23,277 nt of DNA from Xanthobacteraceae bacterium (GTDB taxonomy: Bacteria; Pseudomonadota; Alphaproteobacteria; Rhizobiales; Xanthobacteraceae). Positions 1-6,948 of the stretch are shown here, one piece after another. The notes under the pieces are model-generated. The model saw only the letters and a list, made by a program, of their open reading frames with translations. It searched no databases and was not told the origin of the DNA. The stretch is taken from positions 1 through 23,277 of the forward strand of contig JASHYD010001329.1 in assembly GCA_030043175.1 (NCBI GenBank). The letters run 5' to 3'. The position numbers were made by a program, and so were the translations under genes. The first letter of the stretch is position 1, and each line of letters begins with the position of its first letter.

Positions 1-187
1 CCAAATCCGGGAACGCTCTCTTCGCGCGGCAAGGCCGGCCGGGTTCGCTCGCGCTCAACTGGCTAATGCCCATCGCTTTACGTCGGCTCGTCATGTATTG
101 CGAGCGGGCCTCACGGTGAGGCATGATTTGGGCGCTGCGCGCAGCCGGCCAAAATGAAACTTGTTGGCGATCGGAGGAGGCGTGGTC

Positions 188-434
188 ATGAAAACAAGCT
201 TTCTGGTGACGGCCGGGATCTGCGCCGTATTGGCGGCTCCAGCTCAGGTGGGCTCGCCGTCTCGGGCGCATCTATGTCGCCGAAAGCCGCGGCAGGCGGG
301 TGTACAGGTCCAAGATCGTCGAGCGACCCGAGCGGCTTCGTGAATTTTGCGCGCAACCGCCCATGCCGGAAGCGGCTCAGGAAAAGCGGCCAGTTAGGCG
401 CCCTCCACCCTCCAGTGAAGCGTCTTTCGCGTAA
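188..434 (+). pseudogene. Small exported protein gene broken by a +1 frameshift
   Basis: An ATG at 188 follows a strong ribosome binding site (AGGAGG near 174-179) and begins a clear signal peptide (MKTSFLVTAGICAVLAAPAQ). The frame then turns into arginine-rich nonsense. Skipping one base in the G run near 250-253 joins it to a second frame that reads RRLGRIYVAESRGRRVYRSK and continues through a proline/arginine-rich tail to a stop at 432-434. The rejoined product would be about 81 residues: an exported basic small protein of unknown function. Both halves show G/C-biased wobble positions, which supports a single ancestral gene. A sequencing error would look the same as a real mutation. I do not recognise the family. 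Confidence 0.5.
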
Positions 435-709
435 TTGCCGCAATTCCTCTACGCTGCGACACGGCGCTTGCACCTGCGGCGTTTCGACAATGGTGCCGTC
501 AACGTTGAAACGACGGATGGCAAGGCTAGATAGATCAGGAGGTCGGTATCCAGGTGGCGTTTGAGTTGGCGGATCGGCGCCGGTCTGCCTGTTGAGCGAT
601 CCGGCTGTTGGGCTCGTGAACAGCGGGATCTGCACGTTTCGCCAGGAACTGTATCGTAGAACTCTTACCACGTTCGGTCTGTTGCGCTGATAGGCAAGGG
701 GTAAGGTCG

Positions 710-1069
710 ATGTATGGATTGTTCGGTCGAGGCTCGATCCGGGATTTGACGCCCGAGGAAGTGGCCGAAGGTTTAGCCGCCGACAAGATCATGCTGGTCG
801 ATGTGCGCGAGCCCAACGAGACCGCCCGTGAACGCATTGGCGGCGCGCTGCTGGCGCCGCTGTCGCAATTCGATCCCATTGAACTGCCGGACCCGCAGGG
901 CCGTGTCGTCGTGTTCACCTGCGCGTCGGGCGTTCGTTCCATCAAGGCCGCCGAGATCGCCCAGGCGGCTGGTTTCGCCTATGATGCCCATCTCGCCGGC
1001 GGCATTAAATCCTGGAAGGCCGCGGGATTGCCGGTGGACACCAGGGGCGAATCGCCCGTTGCAAGTTAA
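710..1069 (+). CDS. Single-domain rhodanese-like sulfurtransferase
   Basis: This 119-residue protein is one rhodanese domain with no signal peptide, so it is probably cytoplasmic. The N-terminal part has the family pattern LVDVREPNE (residues 29-37). The active-site cysteine is Cys71 in the loop CASGVRS, and the domain closes with HLAGGIKSWKAAGLPV. Such proteins carry persulfide sulfur on the cysteine and pass it to acceptors such as cyanide or thiol proteins. The physiological acceptor cannot be told from sequence. The ATG at 710 is preceded by GGGGTAAGG, a reasonable ribosome binding site. The gene stands alone, with about 180 non-coding bases before the next gene. Confidence 0.9.
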   Translation: MYGLFGRGSIRDLTPEEVAEGLAADKIMLVDVREPNETARERIGGALLAPLSQFDPIELPDPQGRVVVFTCASGVRSIKAAEIAQAAGFAYDAHLAGGIKSWKAAGLPVDTRGESPVAS

Positions 1070-1248
1070 CCGGGTTGAGCGGCCATAAGCGAAACCCGAA
1101 GGTGACGCTGCCGTCGCGAGAGGCCATTTCGTGGCTCCAATCCAGGCACCACTGGGCTGCGGTCTCATCACGTTTGAATGCTTGGCTCAGGCGGCAAATT
1201 CATGCGATCTTGAGTGTTGTCCCGACGGTTCAGCCGGAGGAAGGTTCA

Positions 1249-1518
1249 ATGCGAAAATCGGCCTTTGTCGCCGTGATGGTGGTGATCGTGGCGGGGTTCG
1301 CGCCGCGACCCGCAGCGGCTGCCTACGATCTTCCGTGGTGCGCGTTCTTATCTGACAGCGCCACCTACTCGTGCGCATACACAAGCCTTCAGGATTGCTG
1401 GGCGACGGTGCTTGGCATCGGCGGCTTTTGCAGGCCAAATTACCGGTACGCATTCCGCCCGCCCCCTCCGCCTGAGGAGCCGCGGCGGACGAGGCGGCAC
1501 AATCCCGCTTCTCATTGA
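1249..1518 (+). CDS. DUF3551 small secreted protein
   Basis: This 89-residue protein starts with a signal peptide (MRKSAFVAVMVVIVAGF, likely cleaved after PAAAA near residue 25). The short mature part carries the DUF3551 pattern: YDLPWCAF, then CAYTSLQDCWATV and GIGGFCRPN, giving four cysteines likely to pair in the periplasm. A proline/arginine-rich tail follows. The ATG at 1249 is chosen because CGGAGGAAGG lies just upstream and because the signal peptide begins there; an in-frame start at 1075 would bury the signal peptide. DUF3551 proteins are very common in Bradyrhizobium and relatives and have no established function. The stop overlaps a possible TTG start of the next reading frame. Confidence 0.8.
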   Translation: MRKSAFVAVMVVIVAGFAPRPAAAAYDLPWCAFLSDSATYSCAYTSLQDCWATVLGIGGFCRPNYRYAFRPPPPPEEPRRTRRHNPASH

Positions 1519-1565
1519 GAGAGGCGTCGGTTGACGGCCTCGGGCCAACTCCAAGATTCCGGAGA

Positions 1566-2678
1566 ATGTCGTTGCGCGGAACCTGTCTTGTGGCAGCGCT
1601 GGCACCCCTCGCAGGGATGCTCGCCGGCATCGCCGACGCGCCGGCGCAGCGCGAACGTGTCGTCAATGTCTACAACTGGTCGGACTATATCGAGCCGACC
1701 GTGCTCGATGGCTTCACTAAGGAAACCGGCATCCGGGTGCGTTACGATACGTTCGATTCCAACGACACCCTGGAAACGAAGCTGCTGGCAGGCAAGTCAG
1801 GCTATGATGTGGTGGTGCCGACCGCCTATTTCCTCGAGAGGCAGATCAAGGCGGGCGTGTTCCAGAAGCTTGACCAGGCAAGACTGCCCCATCTCGGCGC
1901 CGTGTGGCCTGCGATCGCCAAGCAACTCGCGGTCTACGATCCTGGCAACCAATATGCCGTCAATTATATGTGGGGAACGGTTGGCATCGGCTACGACGTA
2001 AAGAAGGCGCGGGAAATCCTCGGCCCCGGCCGAAAGATCGACAGCTGGAGCGCGGTATTTGGTCCGAGCGAACTCGCGAAGTTCAAGGACTGCGGCGTCT
2101 ACATGCTGGATTCGGCTGACGACATTCTGCCCGCGGCGCTCAATTTTCTGGGCCGCGACCCCAACTCGACCGATCCCGGCGACCTGGAAAATGCCGCTGA
2201 GGTCGTTGCCAAGGTGCGGCCCGCAGTGCGCAAGTTCCACTCGTCGGAATATCTCAATGCGCTGGCGAGTGGCGAGATCTGTCTGGCCGTGGGCTTCTCG
2301 GGCGATGTCAAGCAGGCTCAGAAGAGGGCCGTCGAGGCGAAGAATGGGGTGGAGATCGGCTACGTAGTGCCGAAAGAAGGCGCCCAGATGTTCTTTGACA
2401 ACCTGGCCATCCCTAAGGACGCACGTAATATCGCGGAAGCGCACGCCTTTATCGACTACATGCTGCGGCCCGAAGTGGCGGCGAAAAACACCAATTTTCT
2501 GTCCTATGCCAACGGCAATCTCGCGAGCCAGCCTCTGATCGATCCGGCAATCCTCAACGACCGCACCATCTATCCGGATGAGGCCGCCATGGCGCGGCTT
2601 TACACCATCAAGGCGCACGACGCCAAGACAACGCGATTGATGAACCGGCTTTGGATCAAGATCAAGACAGGTAGGTAA
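1566..2678 (+). CDS. PotF-like spermidine/putrescine ABC transporter substrate-binding protein
   Basis: This is a periplasmic binding protein of about 370 residues in the PotD/PotF family, which captures polyamines and delivers them to an ABC importer. A signal peptide (MSLRGTCLVAALAPLAGMLAG, cleaved near DAPAQ) is followed by the family opening VVNVYNWSDYIEPTVLDGF. Further hallmarks are LETKLLAGKSGYDVVVPT, the hinge region NYMWGTVGIGYD, and the C-terminal lobe MFFDNLAIPKDA and HAFIDYMLRPEVA. Length and order match PotF. The ATG at 1566 is preferred over an in-frame TTG at 1515 because only 1566 puts the signal peptide at the N-terminus. No permease or ATPase gene lies nearby, so the importer it serves must be encoded elsewhere. 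Confidence 0.9.
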   Translation: MSLRGTCLVAALAPLAGMLAGIADAPAQRERVVNVYNWSDYIEPTVLDGFTKETGIRVRYDTFDSNDTLETKLLAGKSGYDVVVPTAYFLERQIKAGVFQKLDQARLPHLGAVWPAIAKQLAVYDPGNQYAVNYMWGTVGIGYDVKKAREILGPGRKIDSWSAVFGPSELAKFKDCGVYMLDSADDILPAALNFLGRDPNSTDPGDLENAAEVVAKVRPAVRKFHSSEYLNALASGEICLAVGFSGDVKQAQKRAVEAKNGVEIGYVVPKEGAQMFFDNLAIPKDARNIAEAHAFIDYMLRPEVAAKNTNFLSYANGNLASQPLIDPAILNDRTIYPDEAAMARLYTIKAHDAKTTRLMNRLWIKIKTGR

Positions 2679-2835
2679 CCCAACCACGTTCGATGAGATG
2701 GTGCTTCAAGGCGCACGCTTCGTTCGCTCTCGAAAGCGGCGCCTGCGTGCCGCCAGATTCTGCTGCCTTGGGGGCGCGCCGCGAAGGCACAAATTTCAAA
2801 ACCTGCGATCAAAGGCAACGGACCACAAACCGCGG

Positions 2836-3513
2836 TCATGCGCCGGGCTGAAAGGCCAGGGGCCGCCCTGCCATCCAGCGGAACATGCCTCGTCCCAACA
2901 GGCTGCCGAGCCCTGTGATCGCCGCTGTCGTCCCGAGATTCCACACCAGGATCAAGACGGTCGCATCATGACTGTGGAACAGCGAGAGCGCGCTCGCCGT
3001 GATGGCCGCGACCGCGAGACTGCCCATCAAGGCGACGGCGCCGCCGCGCAGCAGCGCAGCGTAGCGCAGCATCGCAGCGAGCGCGAGCGCCAGCGGTACG
3101 CTGGTAAGAACGAGCAACGCGAGGCACCGGACCTCCTCGCTGAGGCGAATGCCGTCCGGCCCGGCGCTGACCCAATCGGCGAAACAGCCGTAGCCGATCG
3201 TAGTGGTCCACGTCGCCAACCCCGGCAGCGGCAAGAGAAGCCACCAGCGCGAGCGATCCGGAAGGCTGATCATGAACGCAGCGACGGTGGCAAGGATACC
3301 GGTAGCGAGCGCCGCCCCCATGCTCGTCGCGAACTTGGGTTCGTCAAGGCGCGCCATGAGATCCGCCCGAACGCCATGCCCGACGGCAATGAGCGCAAGA
3401 ACAAGGCCGGCAAAGGCGAGCCAAAGCGTAGCCCGCACGAGCGGCGGGCGCAGCCGCCTCACCGGCGTTGCGCATTCGACCAATGTATCGATAAGTTCCC
3501 GAGTTGCGGTCAC
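2836..3513 (-). CDS. nrsF: NrsF-type anti-sigma factor (DUF1109), six-helix membrane protein
   Basis: This 225-residue integral membrane protein has a short cytoplasmic N-terminus (MTATRELIDTLVECATPVRRL) and about six hydrophobic helices (roughly 29-47, 64-82, 88-108, 127-148, 158-178, 186-210). That is the layout of DUF1109/NrsF proteins, which bind and hold a cognate ECF sigma factor at the inner membrane. In Caulobacter NrsF acts as the metal-stress sensor for SigF, and conserved cysteines were implicated. Cys14 in the N-terminus, Cys109 and Cys129 are visible here. The start codon overlaps the stop of the upstream sigma factor gene by four bases (ATGA), showing translational coupling. The gene is convergent with the PotF-like gene. 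Confidence 0.85.
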   Translation of the reverse strand: MTATRELIDTLVECATPVRRLRPPLVRATLWLAFAGLVLALIAVGHGVRADLMARLDEPKFATSMGAALATGILATVAAFMISLPDRSRWWLLLPLPGLATWTTTIGYGCFADWVSAGPDGIRLSEEVRCLALLVLTSVPLALALAAMLRYAALLRGGAVALMGSLAVAAITASALSLFHSHDATVLILVWNLGTTAAITGLGSLLGRGMFRWMAGRPLAFQPGA

Positions 3514-4184
3514 GGCGTTTGGCTCGTCTGTCGTAGTCGCTTGCGCAGCGACTTGATGGCCCGATGCACCGCTACCTTCAAGGCCGATACCGATCGTCCG
3601 CTTGCCAGCGCCGCCTCCTTCAAGGACATTTCCTTGAGTTTGAGGAGATTGATGGCCAAGCGCTGATCGGGTGTCAGAGTAGCGATCGCCGCATGTAGGG
3701 CCGCGGCGTCTGCGGATGCGTCATCAAAAGGGAGGTTCGCCGCATCGCATGAAAAGGTTTCATGCTCGTGCGAGAATTCGATTTCGCGCGACCGGGCGCG
3801 GATCTGACGCCGCAGCCGGTCAATGATGCGCCGGTTGGCGATGGCCACCAGCCACGGCCCGAACGGACGGCTCGGATCATAAGTATGCCGGATGGCGTGG
3901 ACGGTCAGCAGCACGTCCTGCACGGCATCCTCGGCATCGCTGGGTTGCTTCAAGCACCTTGCCGCCATCGCTCGCAGATAAGGCGTCATATCCGTGAGCA
4001 GGGCCCGGTAAGCGTCCCGATCGCCGTCCTGTGCGCGGACCATGAGGCAGCGCCAGTCGTGCGCGCGCCCCTGCCGACCCTCCCCCGCGGGCGGGGGAGG
4101 GTCGGCAGGGGGGCCGGCTTGCGCGGCGCCCGTGCTGGAAGCCACGAGCGCCAAAGACGGTCGGTGTCGCTGCCTCGGGGCCAT
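3510..4184 (-). CDS. sigF: ECF sigma factor, SigF type, partner of NrsF
   Basis: An ECF sigma factor whose conserved core begins near residue 45 (DWRCLMVRAQDGDRDAY). Region 2 covers about residues 55-125, including SDAEDAVQDVLLTVHAIRHT and PFGPWLVAIANRRIIDRLRR. Region 4 covers about 165-220, with LTPDQRLAINLLKLKEMSLKEAA and a helix-turn-helix ending in VAVHRAIKSLRKRL. The first 45 residues are low complexity and partly encoded by a 21-bp perfect inverted repeat (4068-4111), so the upstream start at 4184 is uncertain; ATG at 4043 (Met48) is the alternative. Neither start has a convincing ribosome binding site. The conserved-looking Trp just before Met48 makes me keep the longer frame. It is coupled to the anti-sigma gene and divergent from the bufferin operon, its probable target. 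Confidence 0.88.
   Translation of the reverse strand: MAPRQRHRPSLALVASSTGAAQAGPPADPPPPAGEGRQGRAHDWRCLMVRAQDGDRDAYRALLTDMTPYLRAMAARCLKQPSDAEDAVQDVLLTVHAIRHTYDPSRPFGPWLVAIANRRIIDRLRRQIRARSREIEFSHEHETFSCDAANLPFDDASADAAALHAAIATLTPDQRLAINLLKLKEMSLKEAALASGRSVSALKVAVHRAIKSLRKRLRQTSQTP
4068..4111. repeat. Perfect 21-bp inverted repeat (hairpin element) in the 5' end of the sigma gene
   Basis: Arms at 4068-4088 and 4091-4111 are perfectly complementary, separated by two bases, and almost entirely G and C. On the sigma-factor strand it is read as PADPPPPAGEGRQGR-like low-complexity sequence. It resembles the short GC-rich palindromes common between genes in Bradyrhizobium-type genomes. It lies 25-68 bases upstream of the alternative start at 4043. 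Confidence 0.85.
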
Positions 4185-4271
4185 ATGGCTGTCTCGCCGC
4201 TTGGACCACCCGCGACTTCCTATACATGACCCGACGACGCGCTGGTAGAAATGAATTTTTGCAGCCGACCT

Positions 4272-4297
4272 GTAACCTCCCGGTCGCTAAAGGCGAA
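4272..4297 (+). promoter_or_regulatory. Predicted SigF-type ECF promoter of the bufferin operon
   Basis: GTAACC at 4272-4277 and CGAA at 4294-4297 are separated by exactly 16 bases. From memory this is the -35/-10 arrangement reported for Caulobacter crescentus SigF targets. The -10 element ends 42 bases before the bufA1 start codon at 4340, and the promoter points toward it. I found no matching element in the opposite direction in front of the sigma gene, so autoregulation is not evident. Confidence 0.75.
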
Positions 4298-4339
4298 CCT
4301 ACGATGGTCTCGCTTGGAGACACAGAAAGAGGGATGACC

Positions 4340-4648
4340 ATGAAACACCCGCTGATTGCCGCATCCGCACTTTCAACTGCTGTGGGACTCGCGCTGGCAG
4401 CCCAGGCCCCAACAGTCCGGGCCCAGGGCGCAAATCCGCCGCAAATCGTCAAGGACAACATGGCGCGCATGGCGAAGGACAAGCTGGAGAAATGCTACGG
4501 CATCAACGCCGCCGCCAAGAACGATTGCGCCGAGGGCGCCCATTCGTGTGCCGGCCAGGCCACCGTGCCGCGCGACCCGAAGTCGTTCGTGCTGCTTCCG
4601 GGCGGCGACTGCGCCAAGATTCAAGGCGGCAAACTGACCCCGGCCTGA
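4340..4648 (+). CDS. bufA1: Bufferin precursor (BufA1 / DUF2282), copper-binding RiPP precursor
   Basis: This 102-residue small periplasmic protein has a signal peptide (MKHPLIAASALSTAVGLALA, cleaved near VRAQ, about residue 29). The mature part has four cysteines, Cys52 (KCYGINAAAKNDC), Cys63, Cys70 (GAHSCAGQAT) and Cys91 (LPGGDCAKIQGGKL), the DUF2282/BufA1 pattern. In Caulobacter, bufferins are ribosomal peptides whose central cysteines are modified by BufB with BufC and that bind copper in the periplasm. ATG 4340 is chosen because AGAAAGAGGG ends six bases before it; ATG 4334 is an in-frame alternative adding two residues. It is first in an operon with bufB, bufC and a doxX gene, behind a SigF-like promoter. 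Function is inferred from family and context. Confidence 0.9.
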   Translation: MKHPLIAASALSTAVGLALAAQAPTVRAQGANPPQIVKDNMARMAKDKLEKCYGINAAAKNDCAEGAHSCAGQATVPRDPKSFVLLPGGDCAKIQGGKLTPA

Positions 4649-4658
4649 CGGCGGGTTG

Positions 4659-5540
4659 ATGTCTCCCGCAGCGACCAACCCACCGCACCCTATTCCGGCG
4701 AAAGCCGGAATAGGGCTGCGTTTCCAGCACCATCAGGCGGTGCTTGACACAGCTCCCGACATTGCGTGGATGGAAATCCACACTGAGAACTATATGGGGG
4801 GCGGCACGCCGGTACGTTACCTTGACGCTATTCGCCGCGACTATCCGATCTCGCTGCATGGAGTCGGACTGTCTCTTGGCAGCGCCGAGGGGTTGGACCC
4901 GGTGCATCTTGAGCGCATTCGCCGCGTGGCCGAGAGGGTCGAGCCAGCGCTGATGTCGGAGCATGTCGCCTGGAGCATCGCAAACGGCACATATCTCGCG
5001 GATCTCTTGCCGCTGCCGATGACCGAGGAGGCGCTCGCTGTGGTGTGCCGCCACGTCGATCAGGTGCAGGATTATCTGCGGCGCCGGATCCTCGTGGAGA
5101 ATCCCTCCACCTATCTGCGCTTCCAACACTCGCGCATTCCGGAATGGGAGTTTATGGCGGCGGTCGCGGCGCGCACCGGCTGCGGCATCCTGTGCGACGT
5201 GAACAATATTTATGTCAGTGCCCATAACCATGATTGGGACGCGTCGACCTATCTGGCCGCGCTGCCGGCCACGGTGATCGGCGAAATCCACCTTGCCGGC
5301 AACAGTGTGCGGTCGCTCCCTGACGGCAGTACTTTGCGCATCGACGACCATGGCTCGCACGTCATCGCGGAGGTGTGGGCGCTCTACCGCGAGGCGCTCG
5401 CAAGGTTCGGTCCGGTTCCAACGCTGATCGAGTGGGACACCGACGTGCCGCCTCTCCATGTGCTGCTGGGCGAAGCCGATTGTGCAGAGGTGCTTCTGGC
5501 AGCGGCCGAACAGGAGGCGCACCGTGTCGACGCTGCTTGA
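4659..5540 (+). CDS. bufB: BufB, DUF692 multinuclear non-heme iron oxidase (MNIO)
   Basis: This 293-residue cytoplasmic enzyme is a TIM-barrel MNIO, expected to use a two- or three-iron centre and oxygen to modify precursor cysteines. Family landmarks in order: GIGLRFQHHQAVL (about 18-30), EIHTENYMGGG, SLHGVGLSLGSAEG, MSEHVAWS, RILVENPSTYL, GCGILCDVNNIYVSAHNH, IGEIHLAGN, DDHGSHV and PTLIEWDTDVPPL. The histidine, aspartate and glutamate ligands expected for the iron centre lie in these motifs. ATG 4659 is ten bases after the bufA1 stop; an adjacent TTG at 4656 is less likely. A 12-bp hairpin with a GAAA loop lies in codons 10-19. The gene overlaps bufC by 17 bases. Confidence 0.93.
   Translation: MSPAATNPPHPIPAKAGIGLRFQHHQAVLDTAPDIAWMEIHTENYMGGGTPVRYLDAIRRDYPISLHGVGLSLGSAEGLDPVHLERIRRVAERVEPALMSEHVAWSIANGTYLADLLPLPMTEEALAVVCRHVDQVQDYLRRRILVENPSTYLRFQHSRIPEWEFMAAVAARTGCGILCDVNNIYVSAHNHDWDASTYLAALPATVIGEIHLAGNSVRSLPDGSTLRIDDHGSHVIAEVWALYREALARFGPVPTLIEWDTDVPPLHVLLGEADCAEVLLAAAEQEAHRVDAA
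4688..4715 (+). repeat. 12-bp GAAA-loop hairpin inside the first codons of bufB
   Basis: CCCTATTCCGGC (4688-4699) and its exact reverse complement (4704-4715) flank GAAA. In RNA this is a perfect 12-bp stem capped by a GNRA tetraloop, 30 bases after the bufB start. It encodes the segment around PIPAKAG. It could tune the amount of BufB relative to the precursor or be a REP-like palindrome insertion. Confidence 0.85.
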
Positions 5541-6345
5541 ATTGCAGCGCGCCATGCGCGCAAGTCTGCTTGAGCGCAATGACGGTCCCGTTGCCGCGAT
5601 GCTTGCTGACAATGTGCCGGTGGACAGGTTGAATGTCTATCGCAATACGTTCGTCAGCACAATCACCAAGGCGCTGCGCCTATCTTATCCGGCTGTCCAT
5701 CAGCTGGTCGGCAACGATTTTTTCGAAGGCGCTGCCGCCGTGTTCATAGTCCAGCAGCCGCCGCGGGCTGCCTATCTCGACGACTATGGCGCAGACTTTC
5801 CGCAATTCTTAAGAGGCTTTGGGCCGGCCGCATCGCTCGAATATCTGGCGGATGTCGCGCGCCTTGAATGGGCGGTCACCCGCGCCATCCATGCCTTGGA
5901 CATCGAACCGCTCGACTTGGCCCGGCTGGAAACGCTCGCGCCTGAAGATCAGGCCCGCGTGTCGTTTGTGCCGCATCCATCGATCGGCGTCCTGCGAACC
6001 GATTACCCGGTCGATGTGATCTGGCGGGGCGTGCTTGCGGGCGATGATGCTGCCCTTGCGGCGGTCGATCTCAACAGTGGCCCGGTCTGTCTGCTGGTGG
6101 AACGCCGCGCCGCCGGCGTCGAGGTGTCGCGCCTCGACGCTGCCGCGTGGCGCTTCGCTCATGCGCTGTGCGAGGGCCGGCCGCTTGTTGAGGTGTTTGC
6201 GGTATGCTCTCGCGAGCAGGGAGAGGCGCAGTGCGGGCATGAAATCTGGCTCGCTGAACATCTCGCCGCTGGACGGTTCGTTGACTTCCGCCTCGCGCCT
6301 CGCGGCGCCACAGCTCTCACCGCATCATCGGAGGCAGTGCCATGA
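5524..6345 (+). CDS. bufC: BufC, DUF2063 partner of the MNIO
   Basis: This 273-residue protein is the DUF2063 partner usually encoded next to DUF692 enzymes; it is thought to bind the precursor and present it to BufB. The N-terminal domain is recognisable from LNVYRNTFVSTITKALRLSYPAV (split here as LNVYRNTFVS and ITKALRLSYP, about residues 38-60), then LVGNDFFEGAAAVF and YGADFPQFLRGF. The C-terminal half (about 125-255), with PHPSIGVLRTDYPV and a WRFAHALCEG helix, is more variable. The start is GTG at 5524, overlapping the end of bufB by 17 bases and giving MSTLLELQ, a typical opening. The stop overlaps the doxX start by four bases, so all four genes are tightly coupled. Confidence 0.88.
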   Translation: MSTLLELQRAMRASLLERNDGPVAAMLADNVPVDRLNVYRNTFVSTITKALRLSYPAVHQLVGNDFFEGAAAVFIVQQPPRAAYLDDYGADFPQFLRGFGPAASLEYLADVARLEWAVTRAIHALDIEPLDLARLETLAPEDQARVSFVPHPSIGVLRTDYPVDVIWRGVLAGDDAALAAVDLNSGPVCLLVERRAAGVEVSRLDAAAWRFAHALCEGRPLVEVFAVCSREQGEAQCGHEIWLAEHLAAGRFVDFRLAPRGATALTASSEAVP

Positions 6346-6830
6346 CGGATATTGCCGCTGCAGGGTCGCGACGTTGGCCGCTGCTCGCCGTTATCGAGAA
6401 GTCCATCGCGTTGCTCGATCGTGTGCCGTACACGCTGCTCGCGTTACCGCTGCGTGTCGGCGCCGCCATGGTGTTCTGGAACTCCGCCATGACCAAGCTC
6501 GCGAGTTGGGACACAACCATCGATCTCTTCACCGATGAATACAAGGTGCCGCTGTTGCCGCCGGAGTTGGCCGCCAACCTCGTGCTGTCGATCGAATTGA
6601 CGACGCCGGTGCTCCTCGTGTTTGGCCTCTTTACCCGCGCGACCGCGCTCGTGCTTCTTGGCATGACGACGGTGATCGAGGTCTTCGTCTACCCGCTAGC
6701 GTGGCCGACTCACATCCAATGGGCGGCGATGCTACTGATGCTCATCTGCCGCGGCGCCGGCCAGCTCTCGCTCGACCATGTCGTGTGGCAGCGGATACGC
6801 TACCTGGGCAGCAAACGCGCTGGCGGCTGA
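6342..6830 (+). CDS. DoxX family inner-membrane protein of the bufferin operon
   Basis: This 162-residue membrane protein has four predicted helices (about 29-49, 76-97, 99-118, 122-141), the size and layout of DoxX/DoxD-like proteins. The first helix contains LRVGAAMVFWNSAMTKL, the usual DoxX signature region with a charged residue after the helix. DoxX proteins are often last in DUF2282-DUF692-DUF2063 operons; a redox or quinone-linked role has been suggested, but none is established. The ATG overlaps the bufC stop (ATGA), so it is translated with the operon. No clear rho-independent terminator follows, although the next gene is convergent and 118 bases away. Confidence 0.85.
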   Translation: MTDIAAAGSRRWPLLAVIEKSIALLDRVPYTLLALPLRVGAAMVFWNSAMTKLASWDTTIDLFTDEYKVPLLPPELAANLVLSIELTTPVLLVFGLFTRATALVLLGMTTVIEVFVYPLAWPTHIQWAAMLLMLICRGAGQLSLDHVVWQRIRYLGSKRAGG

Positions 6831-6948
6831 GAACGGGCAGTCATGCGGCTCTCCTCGACAATCACGTGTCCGAGCCGGGGATATGGCGGCACTGCAGTCA
6901 TGCCCGTGGATGTCCCGTTTGGCGGGCGGGGAAGGGCGCAGACAACCG

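Noticed and set aside
154..564. Forward frame of 136 codons at the left end
   Set aside because: Arg/Ser-rich, no ribosome binding site at its start, and it runs through the better-supported frameshifted exported-protein gene in another frame.
186..671. Reverse frame of 161 codons at the left end
   Set aside because: No signal, no domain and no ribosome binding site. It overlaps the stronger forward candidate.
1797..2687. Reverse open frame of 296 codons opposite the PotF-like gene
   Set aside because: It mirrors the binding-protein gene, has unnatural composition and no family match.
2698..3666. Long forward open frame (322 codons) opposite the anti-sigma and sigma genes
   Set aside because: The product is extremely rich in Arg, Gly, Gln and Glu with no domain, typical of the antisense of a GC-rich gene. 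The reverse strand encodes the recognisable NrsF and ECF sigma proteins.
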